Made by a program: the position numbers and the translations under genes | The notes under the pieces: generated by a model | What the model was told of the DNA's origin: nothing | The model's database searches: none | What the model saw: the letters and a program-made list of their open reading frames with translations, nothing else | Part shown: positions 28,748-38,068 of the stretch, piece after piece | Position numbering within the stretch: position 1 is the stretch's first letter | How the letters are laid out: every line of letters starts with the position of its first letter | Assembly (NCBI GenBank): GCA_029820995.1 | Contig: JALGUG010000009.1 | Coordinates: 1 to 64,000 of the forward strand | Source: Candidatus Zipacnadia bacterium | GTDB lineage: Bacteria; Armatimonadota; Zipacnadia; JALGUG01 | DNA: 64,000 nt | Reading direction: 5' to 3'

Positions 28748-31700
28748 ATGCGCCTCTTGTTGTCGGTAGTGTGTGCGATCTGCCTACTAGGGGGGGTGGC
28801 TGCGTGGGGCCAGCATATCGTGTGTCCTCTGCCACCGGCCAGTGGGCTGAACCCGAACCACATGCAGGTTCCGCCGGGGTTGGATATCCGGACGATGCAT
28901 ACCAGCCGGATGGCGAATTCTGGAGGAGGTGGGGGGTTCTACCTCAGCCGCCAGGAGAGCATGATCAAGGGGCGCTGGGTGTGCCCGGTGTGCGGGTATT
29001 CGTGGTCGCCGAAGAGCACGGCAGTGGGTACCGACAGCGATGATGATACCGTGGGGGCGACTGCGCCGCCGATTTGCCCGGATCCGTGGGGGCTTCATGG
29101 GGCCGGTGTGGCCATGGAGCGTGTGGCGCTGCGCGACCGGTTTCTGATGAACAAGTGGGTATTCAGCGCGCCGGGGACTCCGTCGGCGCTGTCAGCGGAG
29201 CACATTTTCGCGATGCCGTTTCACCCCGGGGATGGAGACCGCAACACCCGGCCTCCGGACGACGAAATGGTCGCCGCGGACCCGACGGTGCTGAACAATT
29301 ACCGGGGCGAGGCGTACGGTTGTCGGGTCGGTGTGAACGTGCGAGGTCTGGGGACCGGGGCGAATGCCCGCCAGGTGCGTCTGGCGATGTTGCCGCCGGG
29401 CTGCAGCCGGCCGACGGCGAGGGTGCTGCCTTCGAACAGCACCTGGTCTTTTGGGACGGGCGGCACGCTGCCGGTGTACGTGAAGTTCGCGGGCACCGTC
29501 CCGACGAACTTCTTCAACAATACCGGCGCGACCTGGCAGTCAACGGACAACACCCGCTGCGCCTGGATCGTGGCGAATCCGTACCTGGCGTACGATGAAC
29601 AGGCGTACATCGTGGAGGCGAGGCTGGAACAGCACGGCAACACCGAGGCGCGACTGTACGTGACTCTCATCAGCGGCGACGATGGCCAGGGCGGACGGGT
29701 GCTATACAATTACAGCGACCAAGGCGGTGCCGCAGAGACCCCGGCAGTTCAGGGGTCCTTCGGCAACTACAGCGGCCTGATCCAATCCACGCCAAACTGG
29801 GCACAGGCGCCCGGCATCACGCTGGACAAGAACGGCCCAGGCGACACGCCGGCGAACCAGATCACGGACACGGATCGGCTGGAGCTATGGTCGCGGGACG
29901 GGGCTTTGCACATCATTCTGCCCAGTTTCCAGAACTACATTCTGAGCGAGGATCACGTTCTACGGTGGCGGTTCGCCACGCGGTCGAATCTGCGGATGAT
30001 TCCGCGCTTCAATCTCGGCAATGCGGAGCCGCCCGCGCCGCCGCCTGCTCCGGGGAATTTCTGGGACAGCGGTATTACGGCTACGCCGGGCGAAGTGCGG
30101 GTCAATGACGGCCAGCCCGGGCCGGACAGCGATCTGCCGATAACGGGTCAGCCCGTGATCCCCTTCGAGTTGAGGCCGGGCGAGGTCGGCCGCGGGCAGA
30201 TCATGGTGCAGTGGCGGGATCCGACGCCTGCCGGCGGCCCGAATGCCGGGAATCCGTGGCTGTACGACATGGACCTGGACGGAGATAACGGGATTCAGAC
30301 GTACCATGTGGACTTCTTCTCCAGCAGCGTGGAGGTCATGCTAACCGGCGACACGACGTGGGACCCGGATGGGCCGGGGCCGTTGCAGCCGCCGGCGCCG
30401 CCGGATCCGGCCGCGAACCCGAGCGAGGACCCAATGCTGGTTCATCGCCCGGAGGCTTGGCCCAGGGTGGTTATCGGCGACTCAGTGCCCGGTGGCTGGG
30501 GGAGTGCGGTGTCGGGACTGTACAACCCCGGCGCGTTGACGCCGTCGAAGGCGTTCTGGATTCGGAACCCGTTCAATAAGGACCCGACCAAGACGGATAA
30601 CGACGCTGATGGGACACCGGGCGAGGAGTACGAGCGGCGGCCGGGCGGCTTGGTGCTGCGGTGCCCCAAGTGGCGCGGCGCGGGCGGAACGGCGACAAAG
30701 ACAGGGTGCGGGGCCGTGTTTCAGCTTGGGAGCCTGCGGGCGGACGGCGGCTGGCACGACGGCGGAGCGAACGACTACTGCGACTTCTGCGGTACGAAGC
30801 TGGACCTACAGACGGCGAACCCGACCTGGGACGGCAATGACGCGCTGCGCGGAACGGCGCGAGTGGCCTTCGACCGCGTGCGAGATTTGGTCAGCCGAAC
30901 TGCGGACGCGGTGACAGGTGCGCTGCCGCCGCCTATTCCGGAGCAGCGGGTAAAGTTCACGCCTGATTACCTGGTTTTGGGCGCGGGAGTGGACGATTGG
31001 GACGGGCCGCCGGCGCCGTACACGGCCAACAGCGATTTCACCGACGCCACGACGACTCGAGTGGCGATTGATATCCCTCGGTTTCAACCTCCCTCGGTGG
31101 ACGAGGCGACGCTGACGGACCATCCGTACCTGGGCGTCCAGGTGGCCTACCGGGCTCGGGCGGAGAACAACACGTGGCTGGAGGACCCGGCGAACGGACT
31201 GCACAGGCGCGTCGGGCCCGAGGAGGGCCCCGGAGTATTCGACGACAATGGGCAGTGGGACGTGTACTACCAGTGCCCGGACGACGGGAACAAGCAGTCG
31301 GGGCGGTATTTCACGACAGCGAGCGGCAAGTACGCGAACGACGGGATCCTGTCCGACAATCAGTGGGGGCTGGACACGACCGGCCCGCTGCCGGACAGCC
31401 GCCGCCACCGGGCATGTACGTGCGACTATGACAGCCAGGGGCCTCCGAACTCGCCGTACGATAACATCAAGGGCCCGTGGCCGGGCATGACCGGCGGCGA
31501 GGAGTGGCCGATGGAGGACAATGCGGGCAAGGGCTGGGGAGCCAGCGAGGCGGGGAAGTGCCCGTTCCACACCAAGTACTACAATACGCTCACTGGCGGG
31601 AATGACGACAGCTACACTGCGCAGCTCGTTGTGCAAACGGACAAGCCCACGGAGGACGACCTGACGGCGGAGGAATACGCTCCCTTTATGCTGCAGGTGT

Positions 31701-34700
31701 CGGTGGCGGGTTCGAACTTGCGGGCGCGGCGCCTGGAGGCCCAGACCGAGACGGTGGACTACGGGCGAGTTTCGCCGGGGCCCGGGAAGACGTCGGCTGT
31801 TGCGGATTTCCGAGTGGCGAACGAGACGGGCGTGGGAACCGCGGTCCTGCGGGGTGCTGCGTCGGCGAGCAGGTCTCAGGCGGACGTGGTCAAGCCCCTC
31901 CGGGAGCCGCTGTACCGAACCGAGGTAGACGGAATTGGGACGTCGGCGACGCGGTCGAACGCCTCACTGCCGGCGAGTGGACGCTGGGAGCCGGTGACGA
32001 CGCCGACGCTGAAGGTGCCGCGTGCGGTGGTAGACGCGGCCACGGGTTTCGTGCGCACTGATTGGCGGAAGGTCGGCGCGGCGACGCGTCCGGTGCCGGT
32101 CGGGACGCCGGCCGGCTACTACCAGGGCACGTCGCTGTTTTACACGGACGTCAACGGCGACGGCACGCTCAACTTCTTCGACATGAACGGCGACGAGCGG
32201 TTCCAGCCGCACGTAGACCTGCCCTTCGAGCCGGTGATCTTGGCGGATGCCAGCTTGCGCGTGACGGAGAGCTGGCTGCCGCACAACGACCGCCGAGCGG
32301 GGGACGCGCACCCGGTGGCGAACGTTCTCTCGGACGTCAGTACGCCGGGGAGCACGTTCCTGCAGGTGCTGTGGTCCAGCGACCGGACGCCCGGACCGGA
32401 CGGTTTTCCGGCTCAGGGCGGCCCTCCGCCGCCGGCGAACCATCCCTGGAACCTGCTGGGCGTGAACGGTCTACTGGGATACGATCCGCTGCCGCCGGCG
32501 AACCCGAACTATGACCCGCTGTATCGCGAGCTGGTCTGGGGCGGCGTGGCTCCGGCTTCGCTGCCGGGAACGGATTATCTGGTGCCGGGGGCGGTGGACG
32601 CGACGCTGCCGCAGGCGGGCGGTCCGCCTGAGACGGCGCCGAACTTCCCGGTGGCGGGCGAGATGCGGGTGAACTCAATGCCGGAGGTGTACATTGACCC
32701 GACGGCCGGCGCCGCCGGAGACGCCTGGCTGATCTGGCAGCGGCGGATGCGCGGTCCGGGAAGGGCGTACACGGCGCTGGTCTACTCCCATACTGCGGGC
32801 AGCCCACTGGTTGACCCGGCGGCCGACACCACGAATTGGTTGTACGGGGATAAGTTGACCCAGGGGGCCGGTCGCGGATTCGTCTCGGCGGCGGAGCCTC
32901 CGCCGGCGAATCACTGGCTGTTTTGGGCCCACGGCGACGAGAAGGCGCAGCGGATCTACTTCCGGGCCAATTTCGATCCGACCAGTCCGGCTTCAGTGGA
33001 GTACGACGGGCCCCTGCCGTTGACCAGCTCGGGCGTCAGCATCCGGCCCGAGGCCTCGGCTTCCGGCACTCGCCGCGATACAGTGGACGGCCTTGACGTG
33101 CGCTGGATTGGCGGCGGGTTCAATGCGCCGCCGGGGCCGGACGTGGGCACCGATGGGGCACCGGTTCTAGTGCGGCGCACGAGCCAGCAGCCGTTCAGCA
33201 GCGTGAAGGACCCGTGGCCGGTGGAGCATGCCTTCGGCACGGACCCCTATGTTGACCTGTACTTCTCCGGAACCCCGCGGCGCGAGCAGGGGGCGGACAT
33301 CTGTGTGGCGCGCTTCTATGAGCCCTACTTGGGCACGATGACGACCAATGTTAGCTTTGGCCGGCAGCCCTTCACGCGCCAGCAGAACAAGGTGACCTTT
33401 GACTTTGACGGCAGTGGCGCCATTGACCAGACGTGGGAGCGTTTTGGGGAGGAGCTCGAACCCGATGGTGCACGGGCTACGTTCCAGAGCCGGCACCTGG
33501 ATTGGCTGGTTCGGGCGGAGTTCCCGGGCTTCGTTCGGGCGCGCTCGTTTAGCATGGCTGCCGGGGCCGGCGACAATACCGCGCCATTGGACGATCCGGC
33601 CCTGGCGCTGGTGGCGGTCAGGGACGTGCTGGGTGACGGTCTGCCGCCGTCGTTCCAAGGCTACTGGATTGTCTGGGATAGTGCGAACCACACGGTCAAT
33701 CGGTACGACCCGAAGACGGGGCTGTACTACCTACGGCCCCTGCTGGTGCCCATCGCGGGCGGAGGTGCTCCGGCCGTGATGATAGACCCGGCGACAAGCC
33801 GGCCTCTGCGGATGATTCTGGATGTTGCGACAGGGACCGTGCGGTTCTCCAAGCCGCTGTTTAACGCCAACGATCCGGGCGACGCGAACGATGAGGCGGT
33901 GTTCTACGACACCACGGCGCCGACGGCACGTGGGGGGCCGGGCGGTGTACCGAACCTGGCGGACGTGCAGATCGTGGCCGACTACACGCCGTTCATCTAT
34001 CGGCTCACGCGCAGTGGCGCCACCGACGACACGCCGTCGGCGTTCTTCGACGCTTTCGGACGGCTGACGGTGTTCTGGCGGCGCAGCCACGCGGCGACCG
34101 AGGCGCCGTATTTCGGCAGCACGGAGCTGATGTACAGGACTTTCTCGCGCTCGATCCAGGTCGCGCGGCCGCCGATGATCGGGGCGGCGTCAAGCATCGT
34201 TGCGCTGGATGGGAGCGATCTGCTGGCGCAGGGCCTGGTGGCGGGCACTGATACGGACAACGGGGTGATTACCTTCGCGCCGCTGTACGCCGGGGCCGAC
34301 GGTATCGTGGGGACACTGGACGACGTTCTGAGCGATGGGCGGATCGTGACCGTAACGTATACCAGCGGTGCGGCGGGTGCTCCAGCGACGGTGGTCGAGC
34401 GGCACCAGATACTGGGCTGGAGTAAGGAGCAGGTGGTGCCGGCGACGGATACGGTGATGAATGAGGGCCCGGTGACGGTGCGGCCCGAGGCGTACACGGT
34501 GACGGCCGGAACCAATGCGGGCCAGGACCCTGAGATCCCGGCGAACAGCCAGTACACGGTGGTGCGGTACTGGGTGTTCTGGTCGAGCACACGGCCCCAG
34601 TATGATCCGGCATTTGACACCACTCAGCCGCCGGGATTCCGGGGCTACGTTTTGCGGTCGAGCGACGTGTATTACACGACCGTTTGCCCGACGTTCGGTA

Positions 34701-34750
34701 GCCTGATCAGCGACATCCCGGTGCCGAGGATCCCGCGAAACGGGACTTAG
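28748..34750 (+). CDS. Giant secreted protein (2000 aa) with zinc-ribbon and dockerin/Ca-type motifs
   Basis: Signal peptide MRLLLSVVCAICLLGGVAAWGQ; RWVCPVCGYSWSP; LRCPKW...GCGAVF...CDFCGTKL; DVNGDGTLNFFDMNGDERFQ. ATG at 28748. Confidence 0.65.
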   Translation: MRLLLSVVCAICLLGGVAAWGQHIVCPLPPASGLNPNHMQVPPGLDIRTMHTSRMANSGGGGGFYLSRQESMIKGRWVCPVCGYSWSPKSTAVGTDSDDDTVGATAPPICPDPWGLHGAGVAMERVALRDRFLMNKWVFSAPGTPSALSAEHIFAMPFHPGDGDRNTRPPDDEMVAADPTVLNNYRGEAYGCRVGVNVRGLGTGANARQVRLAMLPPGCSRPTARVLPSNSTWSFGTGGTLPVYVKFAGTVPTNFFNNTGATWQSTDNTRCAWIVANPYLAYDEQAYIVEARLEQHGNTEARLYVTLISGDDGQGGRVLYNYSDQGGAAETPAVQGSFGNYSGLIQSTPNWAQAPGITLDKNGPGDTPANQITDTDRLELWSRDGALHIILPSFQNYILSEDHVLRWRFATRSNLRMIPRFNLGNAEPPAPPPAPGNFWDSGITATPGEVRVNDGQPGPDSDLPITGQPVIPFELRPGEVGRGQIMVQWRDPTPAGGPNAGNPWLYDMDLDGDNGIQTYHVDFFSSSVEVMLTGDTTWDPDGPGPLQPPAPPDPAANPSEDPMLVHRPEAWPRVVIGDSVPGGWGSAVSGLYNPGALTPSKAFWIRNPFNKDPTKTDNDADGTPGEEYERRPGGLVLRCPKWRGAGGTATKTGCGAVFQLGSLRADGGWHDGGANDYCDFCGTKLDLQTANPTWDGNDALRGTARVAFDRVRDLVSRTADAVTGALPPPIPEQRVKFTPDYLVLGAGVDDWDGPPAPYTANSDFTDATTTRVAIDIPRFQPPSVDEATLTDHPYLGVQVAYRARAENNTWLEDPANGLHRRVGPEEGPGVFDDNGQWDVYYQCPDDGNKQSGRYFTTASGKYANDGILSDNQWGLDTTGPLPDSRRHRACTCDYDSQGPPNSPYDNIKGPWPGMTGGEEWPMEDNAGKGWGASEAGKCPFHTKYYNTLTGGNDDSYTAQLVVQTDKPTEDDLTAEEYAPFMLQVSVAGSNLRARRLEAQTETVDYGRVSPGPGKTSAVADFRVANETGVGTAVLRGAASASRSQADVVKPLREPLYRTEVDGIGTSATRSNASLPASGRWEPVTTPTLKVPRAVVDAATGFVRTDWRKVGAATRPVPVGTPAGYYQGTSLFYTDVNGDGTLNFFDMNGDERFQPHVDLPFEPVILADASLRVTESWLPHNDRRAGDAHPVANVLSDVSTPGSTFLQVLWSSDRTPGPDGFPAQGGPPPPANHPWNLLGVNGLLGYDPLPPANPNYDPLYRELVWGGVAPASLPGTDYLVPGAVDATLPQAGGPPETAPNFPVAGEMRVNSMPEVYIDPTAGAAGDAWLIWQRRMRGPGRAYTALVYSHTAGSPLVDPAADTTNWLYGDKLTQGAGRGFVSAAEPPPANHWLFWAHGDEKAQRIYFRANFDPTSPASVEYDGPLPLTSSGVSIRPEASASGTRRDTVDGLDVRWIGGGFNAPPGPDVGTDGAPVLVRRTSQQPFSSVKDPWPVEHAFGTDPYVDLYFSGTPRREQGADICVARFYEPYLGTMTTNVSFGRQPFTRQQNKVTFDFDGSGAIDQTWERFGEELEPDGARATFQSRHLDWLVRAEFPGFVRARSFSMAAGAGDNTAPLDDPALALVAVRDVLGDGLPPSFQGYWIVWDSANHTVNRYDPKTGLYYLRPLLVPIAGGGAPAVMIDPATSRPLRMILDVATGTVRFSKPLFNANDPGDANDEAVFYDTTAPTARGGPGGVPNLADVQIVADYTPFIYRLTRSGATDDTPSAFFDAFGRLTVFWRRSHAATEAPYFGSTELMYRTFSRSIQVARPPMIGAASSIVALDGSDLLAQGLVAGTDTDNGVITFAPLYAGADGIVGTLDDVLSDGRIVTVTYTSGAAGAPATVVERHQILGWSKEQVVPATDTVMNEGPVTVRPEAYTVTAGTNAGQDPEIPANSQYTVVRYWVFWSSTRPQYDPAFDTTQPPGFRGYVLRSSDVYYTTVCPTFGSLISDIPVPRIPRNGT

Positions 34751-34794
34751 GAGAGCAGGCCAAGCGGGCCGCTTCCGTTTTTGGAACTGTTAGC

Positions 34795-34823
34795 TTGACA
34801 AGGCCGTTTGAATGGAATAAGAT
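34795..34823 (+). promoter_or_regulatory. Putative sigma70-type promoter of the pilMNOP-secretin operon
   Basis: TTGACA (34795-34800), 17-nt spacer, TAAGAT (34818-34823), 54 nt before pilM ATG. Confidence 0.72.
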
Positions 34824-34877
34824 GGTTTTGCGGCCCCTTCGCAGATTAGTCCGCAGCCTGAGGTGGAGGCAGCTTGT

Positions 34878-36248
34878 ATGGCCAAGACCAGCGGGCCGGT
34901 ACTCGGTGTCAATATCGGGTCGGCCACCGTAAAGGTAGTTGAGCTGCGCCAGTCCCGGGACGGCATTGAGCTCATGAGCGCCCCGCTCGTCTTCGCGACG
35001 CCGCCGGACACGGTTCAGGGCGGCGTTATCGTTGACCCTGCGACGCTGGGGTCCGCGCTGGCGGACGAGCTTTCGGCGGCGAACATCAAGACCAAGCGGT
35101 CAGTGAGTTCGGTCAGCGGCCAGCAATCGCTGGTCGTGCGGATCACAGAAGTGCCGAAGATGTCCGAGGGGGACCTCAAGGAGGCGATCCAGTGGGAGCT
35201 GGACCGCCAGACGCCCTTCCCCGTAGACGAGATCATTTACGACTACGCGCCGATTGAGCGGCCGGACGCCGACGCCGCCTCGCCGAATATGGAAGTCCTC
35301 CTGGCAGTGGCCCAGGAGGAGATGATCAACATGCACGTGGAGGCGCTCATGGCGGCGGGTCTCCAGCCGCTGCATGTTGACATTGAGCCCCTGGCCCTGG
35401 GTCGCGCGATTGTTAACCTGATGGGTGACCAACTAGCCGGGCAGACGGTGGTCATTCTCAACATTGGTTCTTCGGCTACAGAGATCAGCATCATGCGGGA
35501 CGGGCTGCTGAGCTTTGTGCGCACGATCCCGACCGCGGGGGACAGCCTGACGCGCGCCATCGGGCAGGGGTTCATTGTCGAGACCGAGGAGGCAGAGCGC
35601 CTGAAGCGTCAGTATGCCGACCTGAATGTGGGACAGGCGGCCGGCGCGCACGGCCCAGCTCCCCCCGCGCCGCCGGACACGGGCGGGCTAGATTTGGGTG
35701 GTGGGCAAACGCCGGGTGCTCAGGGTCCGCCGCTGGCGTATGAAACGCCGGACGAGCAGCCGGTATTTGAGCTGTCCAGCACGGACGATCTGCAGCCGCC
35801 GGCACAGGCAGGCGCTGAGGAGGAGCCGGTGTTCGATCTGACCGGGGATCGGGCGACACACTTGGAGCTTGATGCGCAAGTGCCGGAGCAGGCGCCGGCG
35901 CAGGCTGCTCCCGCGGACCCGGATGTCGAGTATACGCAGCGTCAGATCTACGATACCATCGTGCCGGTGCTGGCCGAGTTGACGACGGAGCTGCACCGCT
36001 CGCTGGACTTCTACCGGCGTCAGCACCGGAACGAACAGGTGGACTTCATTTCGCTGGCGGGCGGCAGTGCCGCGATCCGCGGGCTTGACACTTTTGTGCA
36101 GAACGAGGTCGGGATTCGCACCTTTGTGGCGGCGCCATTTCAGAGCGTGGTGTGCGACCCGGCGTTGGTGTCGGCCGAGTATCTGCGCGACATCGGTCCG
36201 GTTGCGGCTGTGGCGGTGGGGTTGGCTGTTCGGGACATGATCGAGTAG
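34878..36248 (+). CDS. pilM: Type IV pilus assembly protein PilM (actin-like ATPase fold)
   Basis: GPVLGVNIGSATVKVVELRQ...ITEVPKMSEGDLKEAIQWELDRQTPFPVDEIIYDY...VVILNIGSSATEISIMRDGLLSFVRTIPTAGDSLTRAI...ISLAGGSAAIRGLDTFVQNEVG. Confidence 0.95.
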   Translation: MAKTSGPVLGVNIGSATVKVVELRQSRDGIELMSAPLVFATPPDTVQGGVIVDPATLGSALADELSAANIKTKRSVSSVSGQQSLVVRITEVPKMSEGDLKEAIQWELDRQTPFPVDEIIYDYAPIERPDADAASPNMEVLLAVAQEEMINMHVEALMAAGLQPLHVDIEPLALGRAIVNLMGDQLAGQTVVILNIGSSATEISIMRDGLLSFVRTIPTAGDSLTRAIGQGFIVETEEAERLKRQYADLNVGQAAGAHGPAPPAPPDTGGLDLGGGQTPGAQGPPLAYETPDEQPVFELSSTDDLQPPAQAGAEEEPVFDLTGDRATHLELDAQVPEQAPAQAAPADPDVEYTQRQIYDTIVPVLAELTTELHRSLDFYRRQHRNEQVDFISLAGGSAAIRGLDTFVQNEVGIRTFVAAPFQSVVCDPALVSAEYLRDIGPVAAVAVGLAVRDMIE

Positions 36249-36288
36249 CCTGAGTCCGGGCCCCGAGGCAGCGTTACGGAGGCAGTAG

Positions 36289-37176
36289 ATGCCCGTCCTG
36301 CAAATTGATCTTCTCCCGGTGCATTTCGCGCAGCGGCGCGCGATCAAGACGATGTTCTTGATCTCAGTCGTGGTGCTGCTGGCGGTCGTCGCGCTGTGGG
36401 CGGTCTGGTTTTTGAAGCTGAAGGGCGATGTGAGCGCCTGGGAAGCGAAGAAGACGGAGGCCGACAAGCGTGCGGCGGTGGTGAAGAAGATCGAGAGTGA
36501 GACGAACAAGATCAACTCGGAAGCCAAGAGCGTGACGCCGAAGGTTGAGTTCATTGAGAAGACCAAGAATGTGGGGGACGAGTTCTGGGACCGGTTTCAC
36601 GAGATTAACAAGTACATTTCGGACAGCGTGCAGATCTCCAACTTCTCGCTGACGCCCACCAGCGTGAGTTTCACGGCGACCACTGACACGACGCGGAATG
36701 CGGCGCGCTTCATTCTGAATCTAAGGCGCTGCCCGATTCTGTCGAATATCCAGTTCAGCGGGATTCCGGCCGGGGAAGCGATCCAAGGCGTGGCCGGCAC
36801 TGCGGCGAGGGGCGGCATGGGGATGGGCGGTATGCCGGGCGAGATGATGGGTATGCCCGGCGAGGCGGGGATGGCTGCTGAGGCGGGAGGCGCGGGGATG
36901 CCCCCGGAGATGGCCGGCGCGTCGGGGATGATGGGCGGCATGCCTGGAGCGGCGAGCACGGCCACGGGCGCCGGCGGCGAGCTGATTACGCTCAGCGTGA
37001 GCGCGCAGTTGCAGAACCCGATAACCATTCCAGTGCCGGGAGGCGGTGCAGCGCGGCCGGCGGCTGCCGGCATGGGGATGAGCATGGGGATGCCGGGCGA
37101 GATGGGAATGGGTATGCCAGGGCAGACGAGCATGGTGCCGGAGGCGGCGCCACCGGCGCCGGGCGCAGCACCATAG
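36289..37176 (+). CDS. pilN: Type IV pilus assembly protein PilN with Met/Gly-rich insert and tail
   Basis: MPVLQIDLLPVHFAQRRAIKTMFLISVVVLLAVVALW...; position directly after pilM. Confidence 0.85.
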   Translation: MPVLQIDLLPVHFAQRRAIKTMFLISVVVLLAVVALWAVWFLKLKGDVSAWEAKKTEADKRAAVVKKIESETNKINSEAKSVTPKVEFIEKTKNVGDEFWDRFHEINKYISDSVQISNFSLTPTSVSFTATTDTTRNAARFILNLRRCPILSNIQFSGIPAGEAIQGVAGTAARGGMGMGGMPGEMMGMPGEAGMAAEAGGAGMPPEMAGASGMMGGMPGAASTATGAGGELITLSVSAQLQNPITIPVPGGGAARPAAAGMGMSMGMPGEMGMGMPGQTSMVPEAAPPAPGAAP

Positions 37177-37228
37177 AGGCGGGGGTCCGCGCGCAGGTAT
37201 CGAACGCCGACCAGAGCGGTGACAAGAG

Positions 37229-37996
37229 ATGAAGCCTTTCATCGTTCCGATAATTGCCGTCATTGTGATCGTGCTCATCAGCGCGGCGGCGTTCATGCTG
37301 CTAATCAAGCCGCAGCAGGAGCGAATTGCGACGCTGAAGCAGGACGTGGAGCAAGCGGAGCAGGTCTGGGCGAGAAAGGTTGATGCGGAGCAGAAGTTGG
37401 CTCAGGCAAAGGAGGAGTTGGAGCAGGCACGGCGGACGTTGGCTCAAGCGAGGGCGGAGAAGGGCATCCGGATGTCGCTGAGCGACCCGCAGGAAGCGAT
37501 GGTGGCGATGTGGTTCGAGATGCGGCATACGGCGCCGCCGCTGCTGGAGAAGTTCATCACGAAGACCGGATGCGAGATCGTGCAGGGCAGCCAATTCCCG
37601 GCGCCGGCGATGTCGCCCCCGACGGCGCTGCAAGGCGATCTCATTCAGATTCCGCCGGGCGGATCGATTCCGCTGACAGTGCGGGGTAACCTGGCGGAGA
37701 TAGAGAACCTGTACCGGTCGCTGAAGTATTTCCCGCGCATCCTGACCATTGATCAATTGTCGCTCAGCGGCCAGGGAGATGAGCTGGAGGCCAGCTTCAC
37801 GCTGACGATGTATGCCATGGTCGAGACCGGCCCTGGCGGTGTGGCAGCGGCTCCGGCGGCGCGGACCGGAATGGCGGGCATGCCGGGAATGGCAGGCATG
37901 CCGGGGAGCATGGAGCCCGGTATGGGTGGCGAACCGGCGATGATGCAGCCCGGCGGAGGGCCGCCAGGTGCTCCGCCCGGGGCGCCTGCTCCCTAG
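37229..37996 (+). CDS. pilO: Type IV pilus assembly protein PilO with Met/Gly/Pro-rich C-terminus
   Basis: TM helix + coiled coil (QQERIATLKQDVEQAEQ...) + IPLTVRGNLAEIENLYRSLKYFPRILTIDQLSLSG. Confidence 0.87.
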   Translation: MKPFIVPIIAVIVIVLISAAAFMLLIKPQQERIATLKQDVEQAEQVWARKVDAEQKLAQAKEELEQARRTLAQARAEKGIRMSLSDPQEAMVAMWFEMRHTAPPLLEKFITKTGCEIVQGSQFPAPAMSPPTALQGDLIQIPPGGSIPLTVRGNLAEIENLYRSLKYFPRILTIDQLSLSGQGDELEASFTLTMYAMVETGPGGVAAAPAARTGMAGMPGMAGMPGSMEPGMGGEPAMMQPGGGPPGAPPGAPAP

Positions 37997-38068
37997 GTGA
38001 AGTCCGCCGGGCGGCAAGAGGGCCACGCACAGTGGGGTGCAGGCCGAAGAAGCGACGGAGGCAACACT

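Noticed and set aside
22327-34750. Possibility that the two giants are NRPS/PKS or toxin (Rhs/RTX) proteins
   Set aside because: No adenylation, ketosynthase, Rhs YD or RTX GGxGxD arrays seen; content is beta-rich with propeller-like and Ca-loop motifs.
34757-34785. AAGCGG/CCGCTT followed by a T-run considered as intrinsic terminator before pilM
   Set aside because: The stem has essentially no loop when fully paired (only 4 bp with a normal loop), so it was not called as a terminator.
36800-37150. GMPG repeats in PilN considered as collagen-like domain
   Set aside because: Gly is not at strict every-third-residue periodicity; better described as Met/Gly low complexity.
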